Assembly: GCA_035602605.1 (NCBI GenBank)
Contig: DATNLZ010000075.1
Coordinates: 45,430-109,429 of the forward strand
Reading direction: 5' to 3'
DNA length: 64,000 bases
DNA from: DASQHY01 sp035602605
GTDB lineage: Bacteria > Acidobacteriota > Terriglobia > Acidiferrales > UBA7541
The stretch's first letter is position 1. Each line of letters opens with the position of its first letter. The notes under the pieces were generated by a model, which worked only from the letters and a program-made list of their open reading frames with translations, was not told where the DNA came from and ran no database searches. Shown here one piece after another: positions 25,035-33,775 of this stretch. Position numbers and translations under genes: made by a program.

Positions 25035-25381
25035 GGTTCGAGAATCCAGTGGCGCGGCGCAGTCAGAAAGCGGACGGCCACGGCTTTGCGGCTCTGGTGA
25101 TATTGCACGGCGACCACGGAAGCCTCGGCGATCAGTGCGCCATCAATTTCTTCAACTCGCACATGATCGTCAAACTCGAGAGGAAGAGTGGAAGCAAAGA
25201 GTGCCTCCTTCGATGTGGCGAACTCGACCACGCTAGTCTCCACAAATCTGCGTGCACCCAGGCCCGGCGCCAACACCTTGACCTGAATGCGCACCGGGCG
25301 GGCGCGGGGGAAAAATTGCGCAAGCTTCTCCACGCAGCTTTCACTCGCAACATCTTCAGTTAGGCCACCTTCGCGTGGCAC
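25031..25381 (-). CDS. Degenerate PilZ-like domain protein (che cluster 1)
   Basis: A 116-residue protein with PilZ-like layout: a beta-rich core (ARPVRIQVKVLAPGLGARRF, then EALFASTLPLEF) and the C-terminal pattern VAVRFLTAPRHWIL, which matches the end of PilZ domains in related bacteria. The RxxxR and (D/N)xSxxG motifs that bind cyclic di-GMP are missing, so binding is doubtful. It is the first gene of the cluster 1 operon (GTG 25381, AAGGA 11 bases upstream) and overlaps the 509-residue gene by four bases. It may act as a protein-protein adaptor, as known for non-binding PilZ proteins. Confidence 0.65.
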   Translation of the reverse strand: MPREGGLTEDVASESCVEKLAQFFPRARPVRIQVKVLAPGLGARRFVETSVVEFATSKEALFASTLPLEFDDHVRVEEIDGALIAEASVVAVQYHQSRKAVAVRFLTAPRHWILEP

Positions 25382-25756
25382 GATTAGATAGTCCTTTCAG
25401 CGGCTAAGATGCCGGCCGATATGGCGCCGCTTGTGGTCAATACGCCCGTACCCATGCTGTGCTGCGAAGCAAAGACACGCAGGCGTCTCACACGCCGGGG
25501 ATACAATAACCCTTTGGAAAGAAATGCACGAACAGCGCCAAAGAACAGCTGCCGGTAGGGGGAGTGAGGTGGTTGCGATAAAAGGAGTTAGAAGAAGGAA
25601 GGGTTAGAAGAGCGATTCATACGTCTCAGCCTGACACGCCCGGGTCTCAGAGCACTCAGAGGATTCGCGTCGCGGCAGCGATGAATGACGCGAATCTCAT
25701 TTTGCGACCGGCTCGCTCGTTTATCGCGTAATGCTTTATCTGCAAATTTTATTGTC
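25382..25756. other. Intergenic region between the NtrC-type gene and che cluster 1
   Basis: This 375-base stretch has no gene. It follows the stop of the NtrC-type gene and precedes the first gene of cluster 1, both on the minus strand. It holds a possible sigma-54 site at 25525-25541, a hairpin at its left border with the NtrC gene, and otherwise no recognisable repeats. It probably carries the cluster 1 promoter. Confidence 0.6.
25525..25541 (-). promoter_or_regulatory. Possible sigma-54 (-24/-12) promoter for che cluster 1
   Basis: Read on the minus strand the sequence is TTGGCGCTGTTCGTGCA, with GG (25539-25538) and GC (25527-25526) separated by exactly ten bases. It agrees with 10 of the 13 informative positions of YTGGCACGRNNNTTGCW. 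The site lies about 145 bases upstream of the first cluster 1 gene, giving a leader of roughly 130 bases. The match is moderate, and GG-N10-GC alone is common in GC-rich DNA. Confidence 0.4.
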
Positions 25757-25769
25757 TTATTTTAAGACA
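25753..25769 (-). terminator. Hairpin at the end of the NtrC-type gene
   Basis: TGTCTTA (25753-25759) and TAAGACA (25763-25769) make a perfect seven-base-pair stem with a three-base loop. The stem contains the stop codon of the NtrC-type gene. On the minus strand it is followed by an AT-rich stretch (ATAAAATTT), so it could act as a weak or partial terminator between the regulator and che cluster 1. Confidence 0.5.
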
Positions 25770-27163
25770 GGGTCACTCACGGGTAGGTTCTGCTGACCTT
25801 TCAGTTGGATATTGTAGCGCTTTAATTTTCGATAAAGAGTAGCGCGGCTGATACCCAGCATCCTTCCGGCCAGAGCCTTATCGCCGCGAGCCTGTTCGAA
25901 GACTCGCAGAATGGTCATGCGCTCCATGTCGGCGAGAGCGGTGGCGGGAACCGGATCGGGTTCGTGCGCGAATGCAGAGGCGGGCTGGTCACCGCGAATT
26001 GCCGGCGGCAGGTCAGCGACATCAATGGTTTGATGGTCGCCCAAGGTGACCGCACGAGAGATGCAATTCTCGAGCTCGCGAACGTTGCCAGGCCAATCAT
26101 ATTGCAGCAAACTTTTCATTGCCGCGGCAGTTACCTGGATCGTTTCGCCAGGCGCGTAGCGATCGAGAAAATGGTGAACCAGCATGGGAATATCAGAGCG
26201 GCGCTCTCGCAAAGAAGGCAAATGTACAGTGACCACATTCAGCCGAAAGTAGAGATCCTTGCGAAAGGTTCCTGCGCGGTAAGCGGTTTCGAGATCGCGA
26301 TTGGTCGCGGCAATAACGCGCACATCAACGTGGATTTTTTCATTGCTTCCTACCGGCCGAACTTCCTTCTCCTGCAAAACACGAAGGAGCTTCGCCTGCA
26401 TCTCCTGCGGTAGCTCGCCGATTTCATCGAGGAAAATCGTACCGCCATTAGCAGCCTGAAACAAGCCAGCCTTGGTTTTCAAAGCGCCGGTGAATGCTCC
26501 CTTCTCGTAGCCGAACAATTCGCTTTCCATCAACGTGGGGACAAGAGAGCCGCAGTCCACGGCAACAAAAGGAAGCTCGATCTCGGTGCCGCGAAAATGA
26601 ATGGCGCGAGCGACTAGCTCTTTGCCTGTGCCACTTTCACCGGAGATCAGCACGGGCGTGCGCGAATCCTTGAGACGCGCGATCATGCGCAGTACGTCTT
26701 GAATTTTTGAAGATGTGCCGATGATGCCGTCGAGTTGCTGTTCGGCATCAATGCGCTCGCGCAGGAACCGATTTTCGTTGACTAGCCGAACTTTGTCCGC
26801 CATGCGCTGCAGCAGGAGGCGCAATTTTTCCACACGAAAGGGCTTCTCGATGTAGTCATACGCGCCTAGCTTCATAGCATCGACCGCGGATTCAATCGAA
26901 CCGTGGCCGGTCATAATGGCAACCTCGGTGCGAGGCAGAACCAATTTAATTTGTTTGAGAAGGTCCACACCGGAGAGGCTGGGGAGCCGCAGGTCAGTGA
27001 CCACGATATCGGGTGCGTTACTCTCAAGCGACGCCAGAGCGGCTTCGGCGCTTTCCGCCTCGGAGGAGACGAAACCAAGATTCGCACCGATGGTCATACA
27101 TAGACGCCGAATGCTTTGTTCGTCATCGACGATCAGGAATCGAATACGCAGTTCATCGCTCAT
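25757..27163 (-). CDS. NtrC-family sigma-54-dependent response regulator
   Basis: A 468-residue activator with three complete domains. The receiver (1-120) has Asp57 in VVTDLRLPSLSG. The AAA+ domain (about 145-370) carries Walker A GESGTGKE, the sigma-54 contact loop GAFTGA and the Walker B region GGTIFLDEIGELP. The C-terminal Fis-type helix-turn-helix (about 425-465) reads LAGRMLGISRATLYRKLKRY. ATG 27163 overlaps the upstream receiver stop (ATGA). Such proteins bind upstream of -24/-12 promoters and hydrolyse ATP to open RNA polymerase-sigma-54 complexes. The likely cognate kinase is the NtrB-type protein at 27593-30433. Confidence 0.95.
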   Translation of the reverse strand: MSDELRIRFLIVDDEQSIRRLCMTIGANLGFVSSEAESAEAALASLESNAPDIVVTDLRLPSLSGVDLLKQIKLVLPRTEVAIMTGHGSIESAVDAMKLGAYDYIEKPFRVEKLRLLLQRMADKVRLVNENRFLRERIDAEQQLDGIIGTSSKIQDVLRMIARLKDSRTPVLISGESGTGKELVARAIHFRGTEIELPFVAVDCGSLVPTLMESELFGYEKGAFTGALKTKAGLFQAANGGTIFLDEIGELPQEMQAKLLRVLQEKEVRPVGSNEKIHVDVRVIAATNRDLETAYRAGTFRKDLYFRLNVVTVHLPSLRERRSDIPMLVHHFLDRYAPGETIQVTAAAMKSLLQYDWPGNVRELENCISRAVTLGDHQTIDVADLPPAIRGDQPASAFAHEPDPVPATALADMERMTILRVFEQARGDKALAGRMLGISRATLYRKLKRYNIQLKGQQNLPVSDPVLK

Positions 27164-27564
27164 GGCTTTCCTAGCGTCCTCTCTACGATGGAAATAAATT
27201 CCTGAACGCGGAACGGCTTCTCGACGCAAGGCGTCCCGCTGCGCTCGAGCAGAGCAAGCGTTTCGCTGTTCGCCGTGTCACCGCTAATCAAAATAATTCG
27301 CGAGCGAAGCTCCGGACGGTGCTCTTGGATCCAAGAATGCACGTCAGCGCCATTAACGCGGCCGGGTGTGCGAATATCGGAGATAACACCGAAAAAATTT
27401 CCGTGAGCGAGCAACTCCAGGCCTTCAGCGGCGGAAGCGGCTGGCGTTACGGCGTACCCTCTGCGCTCGAGCGCGGCGCGCAGGAACGCGGTAACGGACG
27501 GCTCATCCTCAATTACGAGTATGGGCATCGCTGCAGTCGGGATCGCTCTGGGTTTGCTGGTCAT
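27160..27564 (-). CDS. Single-domain response regulator between NtrB- and NtrC-type genes
   Basis: A 134-residue receiver with acidic pair in ILVIEDEPSV, phosphoacceptor Asp63 in VISDIRTPGRVNG, Ser/Thr position in IILISGDT and Lys in CVEKPFRVQEF. No output domain. It lies 28 bases after the kinase and overlaps the NtrC-type regulator by four bases, so all three are coexpressed. It may act as phosphate sink or relay, or report to another target such as the chemosensory arrays. Confidence 0.9.
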   Translation of the reverse strand: MTSKPRAIPTAAMPILVIEDEPSVTAFLRAALERRGYAVTPAASAAEGLELLAHGNFFGVISDIRTPGRVNGADVHSWIQEHRPELRSRIILISGDTANSETLALLERSGTPCVEKPFRVQEFISIVERTLGKP

Positions 27565-27592
27565 GATCCGGTTACATGCTGACGCATTCTTG

Positions 27593-30433
27593 TTAGGCGT
27601 TGGCCTCAGCGCTCGCTTCGGGGACAGTCGCGCCGATTGACTCGGACGCTGCTGGCAGCTTCACGACGAAGGTGCATCCGGCAGAATCCGTGTTGTTGAG
27701 ACAAAGAATTTCCCCACCGTGAGCCTGAACGATCCCATAGCAAATACTGAGCCCCAAGCCCGTTCCTTGGCCTACTTCTTTGGTTGTGAAAAACGGATCA
27801 AAAATATGGTCGGGGTTTGCAATCCCCGGCCCGTTATCGTGAACATGCACCTCGACACACTCGCCATGACGCAACGAACTGATTTCAATCTTTCCAGGAC
27901 GCCCGGTTTCCCGTACTGCGTCGTAAGCGTTGTTCAAAATATTCAGAAAGACTTGCTGAAGTTGCTGAGCGTCCCCTTGAACACGAGGAATGCCGGGGTC
28001 AAGATTCTCGACGACTTCTACGCCATGGCTCGAAAAATCATACCCGCGCAGCTTAATTGTTTGGCGGAGGACGGCATTGACCTGTACGGGCAGTCGCCGC
28101 GCCGGAGCTTGGCGCGCAAAACTCAGCAGATCCTGCACGATTTCCTTGGTGCGCTGAGATTCCTGCAAAATTACCTGGAGGTCGGTTTTGGCCGATTCCG
28201 GCACATCGGGATTTTCAATGAGCAAATCAGTGAAACCAACAATGGCCGCGAGCGGATTATTTATTTCGTGCGCCACGCCGGACACGAGGCGGCCGATAGT
28301 TGCCATTTTTTCCGAGTGCGCCAGCTTGGCTTGAAGAATCGTGGCGTCAGTAATGTCGGTCATAACCACGACGATACTGTTGACTTGATTCTGCTCGTCG
28401 CGCACCTGGCTCAAGCTGACGGAGAAATGACCGGTTGAGCCGTCGCCGCGCCGCAACGGCAACTCCAGATTGTTCACCTGCTGGCCGTTGGCGGTGGTTT
28501 CCAGAGCGGCTTCGAACCCGGAGCGGTGCGACGGGCTCACCCATTGAACGAGACGATGCCCGAGCAATTCTTTTTCGCGGTAACCGGCTTCAAAGCAGCG
28601 CGGGTTCGCATAGCTGATGAGCCCGGCGGTATCGAGTACTAGAATCATGCTCTGCGTGTTGTTGAGGATTTTCTGGTTGAAATCGCGCTCGCGCTGGAGC
28701 TGCGCCTGGAAATGTTTTTGTTCGGTAACGTCGAGCATGAGCCCGCGGTACTGCACGATCGCCCCTTGCGCGTCACGGACCGCGAAAATGTTTTGCAGGG
28801 TGTGCAGGATGGTGCCATCTTTGCGGCGGAGCGGCTCCTCATAATTACGGAGAACCCCGCGCTCGGCAATTGCTTCGAGAAACCGTCGTCGTCGTTCGGG
28901 GGCCAGGTACAAGTGGTTGGAAATGTTGGTTTGCAGCAATTCTTCGCGGGTGCTGTAGCCAAGCATTCGCACCATCGCGTCATTGACTTCGAGAAAGCGG
29001 CCGTCGGGCGTCGAGAAAAACAGGCCTTCCTGAATGTTGTCGAAAAGCTCGCGGTAACGGCGCTCAGCTTCGCGACGATCAGTAATGTCTTTAAGAACAT
29101 GAATGGTGCGCCAATCATCGTCAGTCGCACCGCGAATCCGCGAAGTCGAAATGAGATAGGCACGTTCCTTGGCCAAGTGAATATTTTCCTCAGCGGGTGC
29201 GCTCGCGTCTTGGCAGAACGGGCAGGGCAGCGCGGCTGTTGCCTGACTGGCAATCGAACGCAGCGCGCTCATCGGCTCGCCGATCATGTGCGAGGGTTGC
29301 GAACCAATAAAAGCAGCGAGCGAACGATTTACGCGAAGAATACGGTGCAAACGATCGTGAACCACGATGAAGTCGCTGATGGCGTCAATATCTTCGACCC
29401 ACTGCTTCTTGGATTGCTCGATCTGCGAGAAGAGGCGGAAATTCTCGAGGGTAAGCGATGCGTGGCTGACGAGCGCTTGCAGCAGGTTGCGATCTTCCGC
29501 CGCAAGTTGGCGTTGACGTCCACCAAGGCAAAGAAGTCCCAGCAAATCCCCAGTGCTCCCCGTGAGCGGAGTGAGCGCAACGTGGCTTGATCCGAGCGCC
29601 ACAGACAATGGATGGTCGGGCGCCAATTCCGCAGGCCCCGCAGGAATTTGCGAGGCGGGACGGAGGGCCAGCTCTGACAGGCGTGAACGCAATGCCTCGA
29701 GTCCCCGAGCGTCTATGGGCGGGTCGCTGTGAACAAAAACAGATTCAAGCTTGGCACCTCGAAACAACACCAGAGCCGCGATGCCAGCGCCCAGCATCTC
29801 GGCGGCGCGTGCCGTGAATCGCTGTACAAAATCCGGGATGCGAAACGAGCGTGTTGAATCGAGCGCGAGATTCATTAAATTATTTGCGCGCTGGCGATAG
29901 TGGCTAGCTTGTTGGGAGAGATGTGCTGTTTCCAAGCGGTTCGCGAGAAGCGCCATCAAAATGTCCAGGTCAGCAATCGTGTTGGGGGGAAACCTTTCAG
30001 CGGTCTTATCGAAAAGACCAAAAACACCGTGGACTTTTTCGGCGATGATCACCGGAGTGGCGAGCCCAGCACGTGGTGTGCTGCGCGCTGAGTGAGGAGT
30101 TTGCCTGGAATCGATAGGATTCTCCCAAATCGTTCGACGCGCGTTGATCGCGCCCGCGAAAACCGATGGCTGCCTGGTGCTGAGAAGGGTTCCGGCAAAA
30201 TCCTCGGCCATTGGACCATCGGTGGAAATGCACAAGAGTTCGTCCGCAGAAACAGCTTTGCAGTAACAGGCTCCAGCGACACCGAAAAAGGCTCGAATTT
30301 TCTTGCAGTACTCGGAGACGATGGCGTCCTGATCGTCGGCGTTTACGGAGACGGACAATCCGACAAAAAGTTTTTGGAGGGCGTTGTCGCAAGATGCGAC
30401 AGACTGCTCGATCGACCTTTGTTTGGCACGCAT
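27593..30433 (-). CDS. Soluble GAF/PAS sensor histidine kinase (NtrB type)
   Basis: A 946-residue kinase with no membrane helix. Reading order: GAF-like domain (about 30-190), second GAF-like domain (about 195-345), three PAS domains (about 355-455, 460-585 and 590-705), then HisKA with His near 718 in GVAHEINNPLAAIVGF and a complete ATPase (DNGPGI and GTGLGLSICYGIV motifs). The first PAS has a CPFC motif near TAALPCPFCQDA; whether it binds a metal or senses redox is not shown. The EINNPL H-box is typical of NtrB/AtoS-type kinases that pair with NtrC regulators, here encoded just downstream. Confidence 0.92.
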   Translation of the reverse strand: MRAKQRSIEQSVASCDNALQKLFVGLSVSVNADDQDAIVSEYCKKIRAFFGVAGACYCKAVSADELLCISTDGPMAEDFAGTLLSTRQPSVFAGAINARRTIWENPIDSRQTPHSARSTPRAGLATPVIIAEKVHGVFGLFDKTAERFPPNTIADLDILMALLANRLETAHLSQQASHYRQRANNLMNLALDSTRSFRIPDFVQRFTARAAEMLGAGIAALVLFRGAKLESVFVHSDPPIDARGLEALRSRLSELALRPASQIPAGPAELAPDHPLSVALGSSHVALTPLTGSTGDLLGLLCLGGRQRQLAAEDRNLLQALVSHASLTLENFRLFSQIEQSKKQWVEDIDAISDFIVVHDRLHRILRVNRSLAAFIGSQPSHMIGEPMSALRSIASQATAALPCPFCQDASAPAEENIHLAKERAYLISTSRIRGATDDDWRTIHVLKDITDRREAERRYRELFDNIQEGLFFSTPDGRFLEVNDAMVRMLGYSTREELLQTNISNHLYLAPERRRRFLEAIAERGVLRNYEEPLRRKDGTILHTLQNIFAVRDAQGAIVQYRGLMLDVTEQKHFQAQLQRERDFNQKILNNTQSMILVLDTAGLISYANPRCFEAGYREKELLGHRLVQWVSPSHRSGFEAALETTANGQQVNNLELPLRRGDGSTGHFSVSLSQVRDEQNQVNSIVVVMTDITDATILQAKLAHSEKMATIGRLVSGVAHEINNPLAAIVGFTDLLIENPDVPESAKTDLQVILQESQRTKEIVQDLLSFARQAPARRLPVQVNAVLRQTIKLRGYDFSSHGVEVVENLDPGIPRVQGDAQQLQQVFLNILNNAYDAVRETGRPGKIEISSLRHGECVEVHVHDNGPGIANPDHIFDPFFTTKEVGQGTGLGLSICYGIVQAHGGEILCLNNTDSAGCTFVVKLPAASESIGATVPEASAEANA

Positions 30434-30805
30434 GGAGTGTTTGCCCGTCTCAAAACAATATTCGAGTCACTTCAACGTACTGTGGTGTCTCATGATGAGT
30501 CAATGAGCGATGAGTTCAGTGGTGCCGAATCGGGCAATCAGCGCCTCCGCCGGGCGTGTGTTCTGGGAGCGGTCCGGCAGTTCTCACCCTGAGACCGCGT
30601 GCCGCAAGCGGCGCTGTCGATTGAGACAGAGTCTGACGATCGCGCGGGCCACCGCAAACCAACGAAAAGGCCCTAACCTCTGCTAATTGAATCGGTTGCA
30701 CGGTGGTGCGAGTTGCCGCGTGCGCCAGGCCCGCACTGGCCCGGGCCGTGCATCCTCTTTAATTCAATGAGTGTACGCGCACGTCTGTGCAATGGAGGGT
30801 GAGGA
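30434..30805. other. Divergent intergenic region, kinase versus TonB/che cluster 2
   Basis: No gene is seen in these 372 bases between the minus-strand kinase and the plus-strand TonB-domain gene. The right half holds a strong sigma-54 match (30736-30752) embedded in a short inverted repeat (GGCCCG at 30728-30733, CGGGCC at 30742-30747). The region should carry promoters for both directions. Confidence 0.6.
30736..30752 (+). promoter_or_regulatory. Probable sigma-54 (-24/-12) promoter for the TonB gene and che cluster 2
   Basis: The sequence CTGGCCCGGGCCGTGCA has GG at 30738-30739 and GC at 30750-30751, ten bases apart, and agrees with 11 of the 13 informative positions of YTGGCACGRNNNTTGCW. 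Transcription would begin near 30762, leaving a leader of about 44 bases before ATG 30806. The adjacent divergent operon encodes a sigma-54 activator of the NtrC type, which strengthens the call. Confidence 0.6.
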
Positions 30806-31168
30806 ATGAGACTTGGGCGCAAGGGTTCGGTCCGAATCTTCACCGCAGTGCTGGCTGGAGCGATGCTCCTGACTCCGTACGCTTGGGCGCAGCATAGTTC
30901 AACCGATGATGGCGCGCGCAAGGTGAAATCGCGGGTGGCGCCCGTATATCCAGATCTCGCCAAGCGGATGGCGGTGACCGGAAAAGTGAAAATTGAAGTG
31001 GTCATCGCCCCGGATGGCACAGTGAAGAGGACTCGAGTAGTCGGCGGGCATCCTTTGCTCGTAAATCCAGCCGTCGACGCCGTGAAGGAATGGAAATTCA
31101 ACACAGGGGCAGAGGAAACCACGCAGATCGTAGTGTTCGAGTTCAAAAGCACTGACAAGACAGATTAA
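30806..31168 (+). CDS. Periplasmic TonB C-terminal-domain protein
   Basis: A 120-residue protein with an N-terminal signal peptide ending in a signal-peptidase I type site (PYAWA-Q, near residue 28) and then a TonB C-terminal domain: VAPVYPDLAKRMAVTGKVKI, IAPDGTVKRTRVVGGHPLLV and AVDAVKEWKFNT. Classical TonB is held in the inner membrane and has a long proline-rich linker; this one has neither, so it is probably a free periplasmic protein and not a standard energy transducer. It starts at ATG 30806 after a GGAGGGTGAGGA site and sits 44 bases before the MCP of che cluster 2. Confidence 0.87.
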   Translation: MRLGRKGSVRIFTAVLAGAMLLTPYAWAQHSSTDDGARKVKSRVAPVYPDLAKRMAVTGKVKIEVVIAPDGTVKRTRVVGGHPLLVNPAVDAVKEWKFNTGAEETTQIVVFEFKSTDKTD

Positions 31169-31212
31169 TCATGGATGGGCCGGCATGACGGGTGAGCCGG
31201 GGAGGATTGGCG

Positions 31213-33219
31213 ATGACGATCGGTAAGAAACTCTACCTTGGGTTCGGGTCCATCTTGGCGATTCTTATTCTTCTGTTCGTCTTTAACACCGCGGCAGTTC
31301 TGCGCGAACGAACCGCACGTAGCGAAGCTGCAGCCGCCCTGGAGAGCGTGCGAACGGTGGAAGCGGTGCGCTACCAGATCATGCTCAATCGCTTGCATCT
31401 AAGTAGCTTTTTGCTGAGTGGAGATCCACGCGACGAGGAAAAGGTAGGAAGAGGAACGTCTGAATTGGCGGATTTGGTCAGGAAAGGCCAGGGCAAAGCC
31501 GCCAGTGATTCGCTGCGCACTGCGCTGATCCAGGTTGAGAGCACCGAGCAAAGCTGGCAAGAGAACTTCGCGCGCCCGGTGATTGCCAAGCGCCGTCAGG
31601 TCGATGCGGGAGACTCTACGGTTTCGGATCTACAGATTTTCTATCTGCAGAAAGATCCTAATTCCTGGTTAAACAAGTCGGCCATGGTGCTGGATCAGGC
31701 CAATACGGAAATCAGCAAAGCGTTGCAAGAGACCACCAATTCGGCGACGCGAGCGAGCGCGTGGAATACCGGGCTTACCTTCTTTGGTACGCTAGTAGCC
31801 ATACTTCTCGGGATGGCGGTTTCGTATTACACGGCCAAGTCCATCAGTGAACCTCTGGAACATTTGATTCGTGTGGCTCGGGAGATTGGAGACTCAGGAG
31901 ATCTAGATCAGGTGATCGACATCCATCGCAATGATGAAATTGGCGCCCTGGCGACCACGTTTAACAATATGGTCGCCTACTTGAAAGAAATGGCTATGGT
32001 CTCTGCGGCGATCGCAGAGGGCGAGTTGACCGTCGAAATCTCCCCTCGCTCTAAACGTGACACCCTTGGCAATGCCTTTGTCAGGATGGCGCACGGCCTT
32101 CGTGACCTTGTGAGGCAAGTGCGCGACAGCGCCTCGCAGGTTTCCGCAGGGTCAAACCAAGTGGCGGGCGCATCAGATGCATCCGCGAAAGTAAGTGTGC
32201 AAGCTTCCTCGGCGATTGAGGAAGTCACCAGTACCATGCATGAGATGAGCGTGAATGTGCAGAACGTTGTGAAGAACACGCAAGTGCAGGCATCCAGCGT
32301 GGCGGAAACATCGGCTTCTATCGACCAGATGGTCACTTCAATCCAGCGCGTCGCTGACACGGCAAAAGTATTGCTGGACATCTGCAACCGCTCGCGCGAA
32401 GAAGTTGATCAGGGCATCGCCAAAATGGAAAAGGCCACCGACGGCTTGAACCGCACCAATCAGTCCATTCGAACCTCTGCGGAGATCATCTCTGTGCTGG
32501 GACGCCGTGCGGACGACATCGGGAAGATTATCGAAGTAATTGACGATCTTGCCGAACAGACCAATTTGCTGGCGCTCAACGCTGCGATTGAGGCCGCCCG
32601 CGCCGGGGAGCACGGTCTGGGTTTTGCCGTCGTCGCCGACGAGGTCCGCAAGCTTGCTGAAAAATCCACGCAATCCACCAAGGAAATTTCCGACCTCATC
32701 GAGAGTATCCAGAAAGAGGCGCGCCAGGCTGTCGACAATATGCAGCGAAGCACGCGCGTCGTTGAAGAGGGCCTATCCCTGGGAACCGATCTGAACTCAG
32801 CGCTGAACAAGATCTCAAGTGTTGTCACTGAGGTGTACAAGTTCGCACAGGAAATCGGTGCGGCCACCAAGGAGCAATCCGTCGGCTCGGCGCAAATCGG
32901 CAAAGCCACTAGCCGGCTGACGGAAATTACTCAGGAGATCAACTCAGCGGTCGAAGAGCAAGCTTCCGGAGCCGTAGCGGTGGTGCGTGCCATGGAGAAA
33001 ATGCGCGAGCTGGTGCAACAGTCCGCTTCAGGTTCGACGGAGTTATCAGCTGCTGCTGAGCAGATGTTAAAGCTGTCGAGTCACTTGCTAGAAAGCATGG
33101 ATCGCTTCGTGCTTGAGCGCATCACTGATACCGCGGAAATCCGGCGTGGCGTAACACGGCGCGACCTCGTGCAAGCCCGCATGAGGGATGAAGAGTACGC
33201 AGGGGTTGCGCGTTCGTAA
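31213..33219 (+). CDS. Methyl-accepting chemotaxis protein (che cluster 2)
   Basis: A 668-residue transmembrane receptor. TM1 is at about 9-28 and TM2 at about 195-217; the roughly 165-residue periplasmic region between them is helical, consistent with a four-helix-bundle sensor (4HB or CHASE3 type). A HAMP domain (about 218-272) and the methyl-accepting signalling domain follow, with the hairpin tip EQTNLLALNAAIEAARAGEH. I chose ATG 31213, with GGGGAGGA upstream. No CheR-tethering pentapeptide is seen at the C-terminus. The cheW gene follows after 18 bases, so it is the dedicated receptor of this array. Confidence 0.94.
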   Translation: MTIGKKLYLGFGSILAILILLFVFNTAAVLRERTARSEAAAALESVRTVEAVRYQIMLNRLHLSSFLLSGDPRDEEKVGRGTSELADLVRKGQGKAASDSLRTALIQVESTEQSWQENFARPVIAKRRQVDAGDSTVSDLQIFYLQKDPNSWLNKSAMVLDQANTEISKALQETTNSATRASAWNTGLTFFGTLVAILLGMAVSYYTAKSISEPLEHLIRVAREIGDSGDLDQVIDIHRNDEIGALATTFNNMVAYLKEMAMVSAAIAEGELTVEISPRSKRDTLGNAFVRMAHGLRDLVRQVRDSASQVSAGSNQVAGASDASAKVSVQASSAIEEVTSTMHEMSVNVQNVVKNTQVQASSVAETSASIDQMVTSIQRVADTAKVLLDICNRSREEVDQGIAKMEKATDGLNRTNQSIRTSAEIISVLGRRADDIGKIIEVIDDLAEQTNLLALNAAIEAARAGEHGLGFAVVADEVRKLAEKSTQSTKEISDLIESIQKEARQAVDNMQRSTRVVEEGLSLGTDLNSALNKISSVVTEVYKFAQEIGAATKEQSVGSAQIGKATSRLTEITQEINSAVEEQASGAVAVVRAMEKMRELVQQSASGSTELSAAAEQMLKLSSHLLESMDRFVLERITDTAEIRRGVTRRDLVQARMRDEEYAGVARS

Positions 33220-33237
33220 GCCGGCGGGAGATGCCAA

Positions 33238-33717
33238 ATGGACAAAGACCTCCAAGTGGTGGGCTTTCGAATAGGAGATGAAACGTTCGGCGTGCGCATC
33301 TCAACGGTCCGCGAAATTGTGCGCGTACCGGAAATCACTGTAGTTCCAAACGCGCCGGATTACATCGAGGGTGTCATCAACTTGCGCGGCAAAATAATTC
33401 CGGTGATGGATTTACGCAAGCGCTTTGGCGCGAAAGATCTCGAGCCCAATAAAAAAAATCGCGTCCTGGTCGTGGAGGTCGAGAACAAAGTCATTGGCCT
33501 GATTGTGAACTCGGCTTCTGAGGTTCTGAAAATCCCCCCTTCGGAAGTGGTGGCGCCAAGCAGCATGTTTCAGGAAGGTGAAATGAGCTACGTAACCGGC
33601 GTTGGAAAGTTGAACGGGCGCCTGGTGATTCTGTTGGATACCGCGAAAATTATGCAAGGCGGCGAACTCCGTCGGCTGGAGCAAATGACGGCAGAACAAG
33701 TACCGGTGTTGGCCTGA
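33238..33717 (+). CDS. cheW: Chemotaxis coupling protein CheW (che cluster 2)
   Basis: A 159-residue CheW of normal length and pattern: VVGFRIGDETFGVRISTVRE, PDYIEGVINLRGKIIPVMDL and VGLIVNSASEVLKI-like strands. It bridges MCP and CheA. A GGCGGGAGA site precedes its ATG. It is the most classical of the four CheW proteins in the window. Confidence 0.95.
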   Translation: MDKDLQVVGFRIGDETFGVRISTVREIVRVPEITVVPNAPDYIEGVINLRGKIIPVMDLRKRFGAKDLEPNKKNRVLVVEVENKVIGLIVNSASEVLKIPPSEVVAPSSMFQEGEMSYVTGVGKLNGRLVILLDTAKIMQGGELRRLEQMTAEQVPVLA

Positions 33718-33775
33718 GTCTGTATTCCTGCAGCGGCCTGCAAGAGCGCGATTGAATCCATGATAGCGAGAGGCA

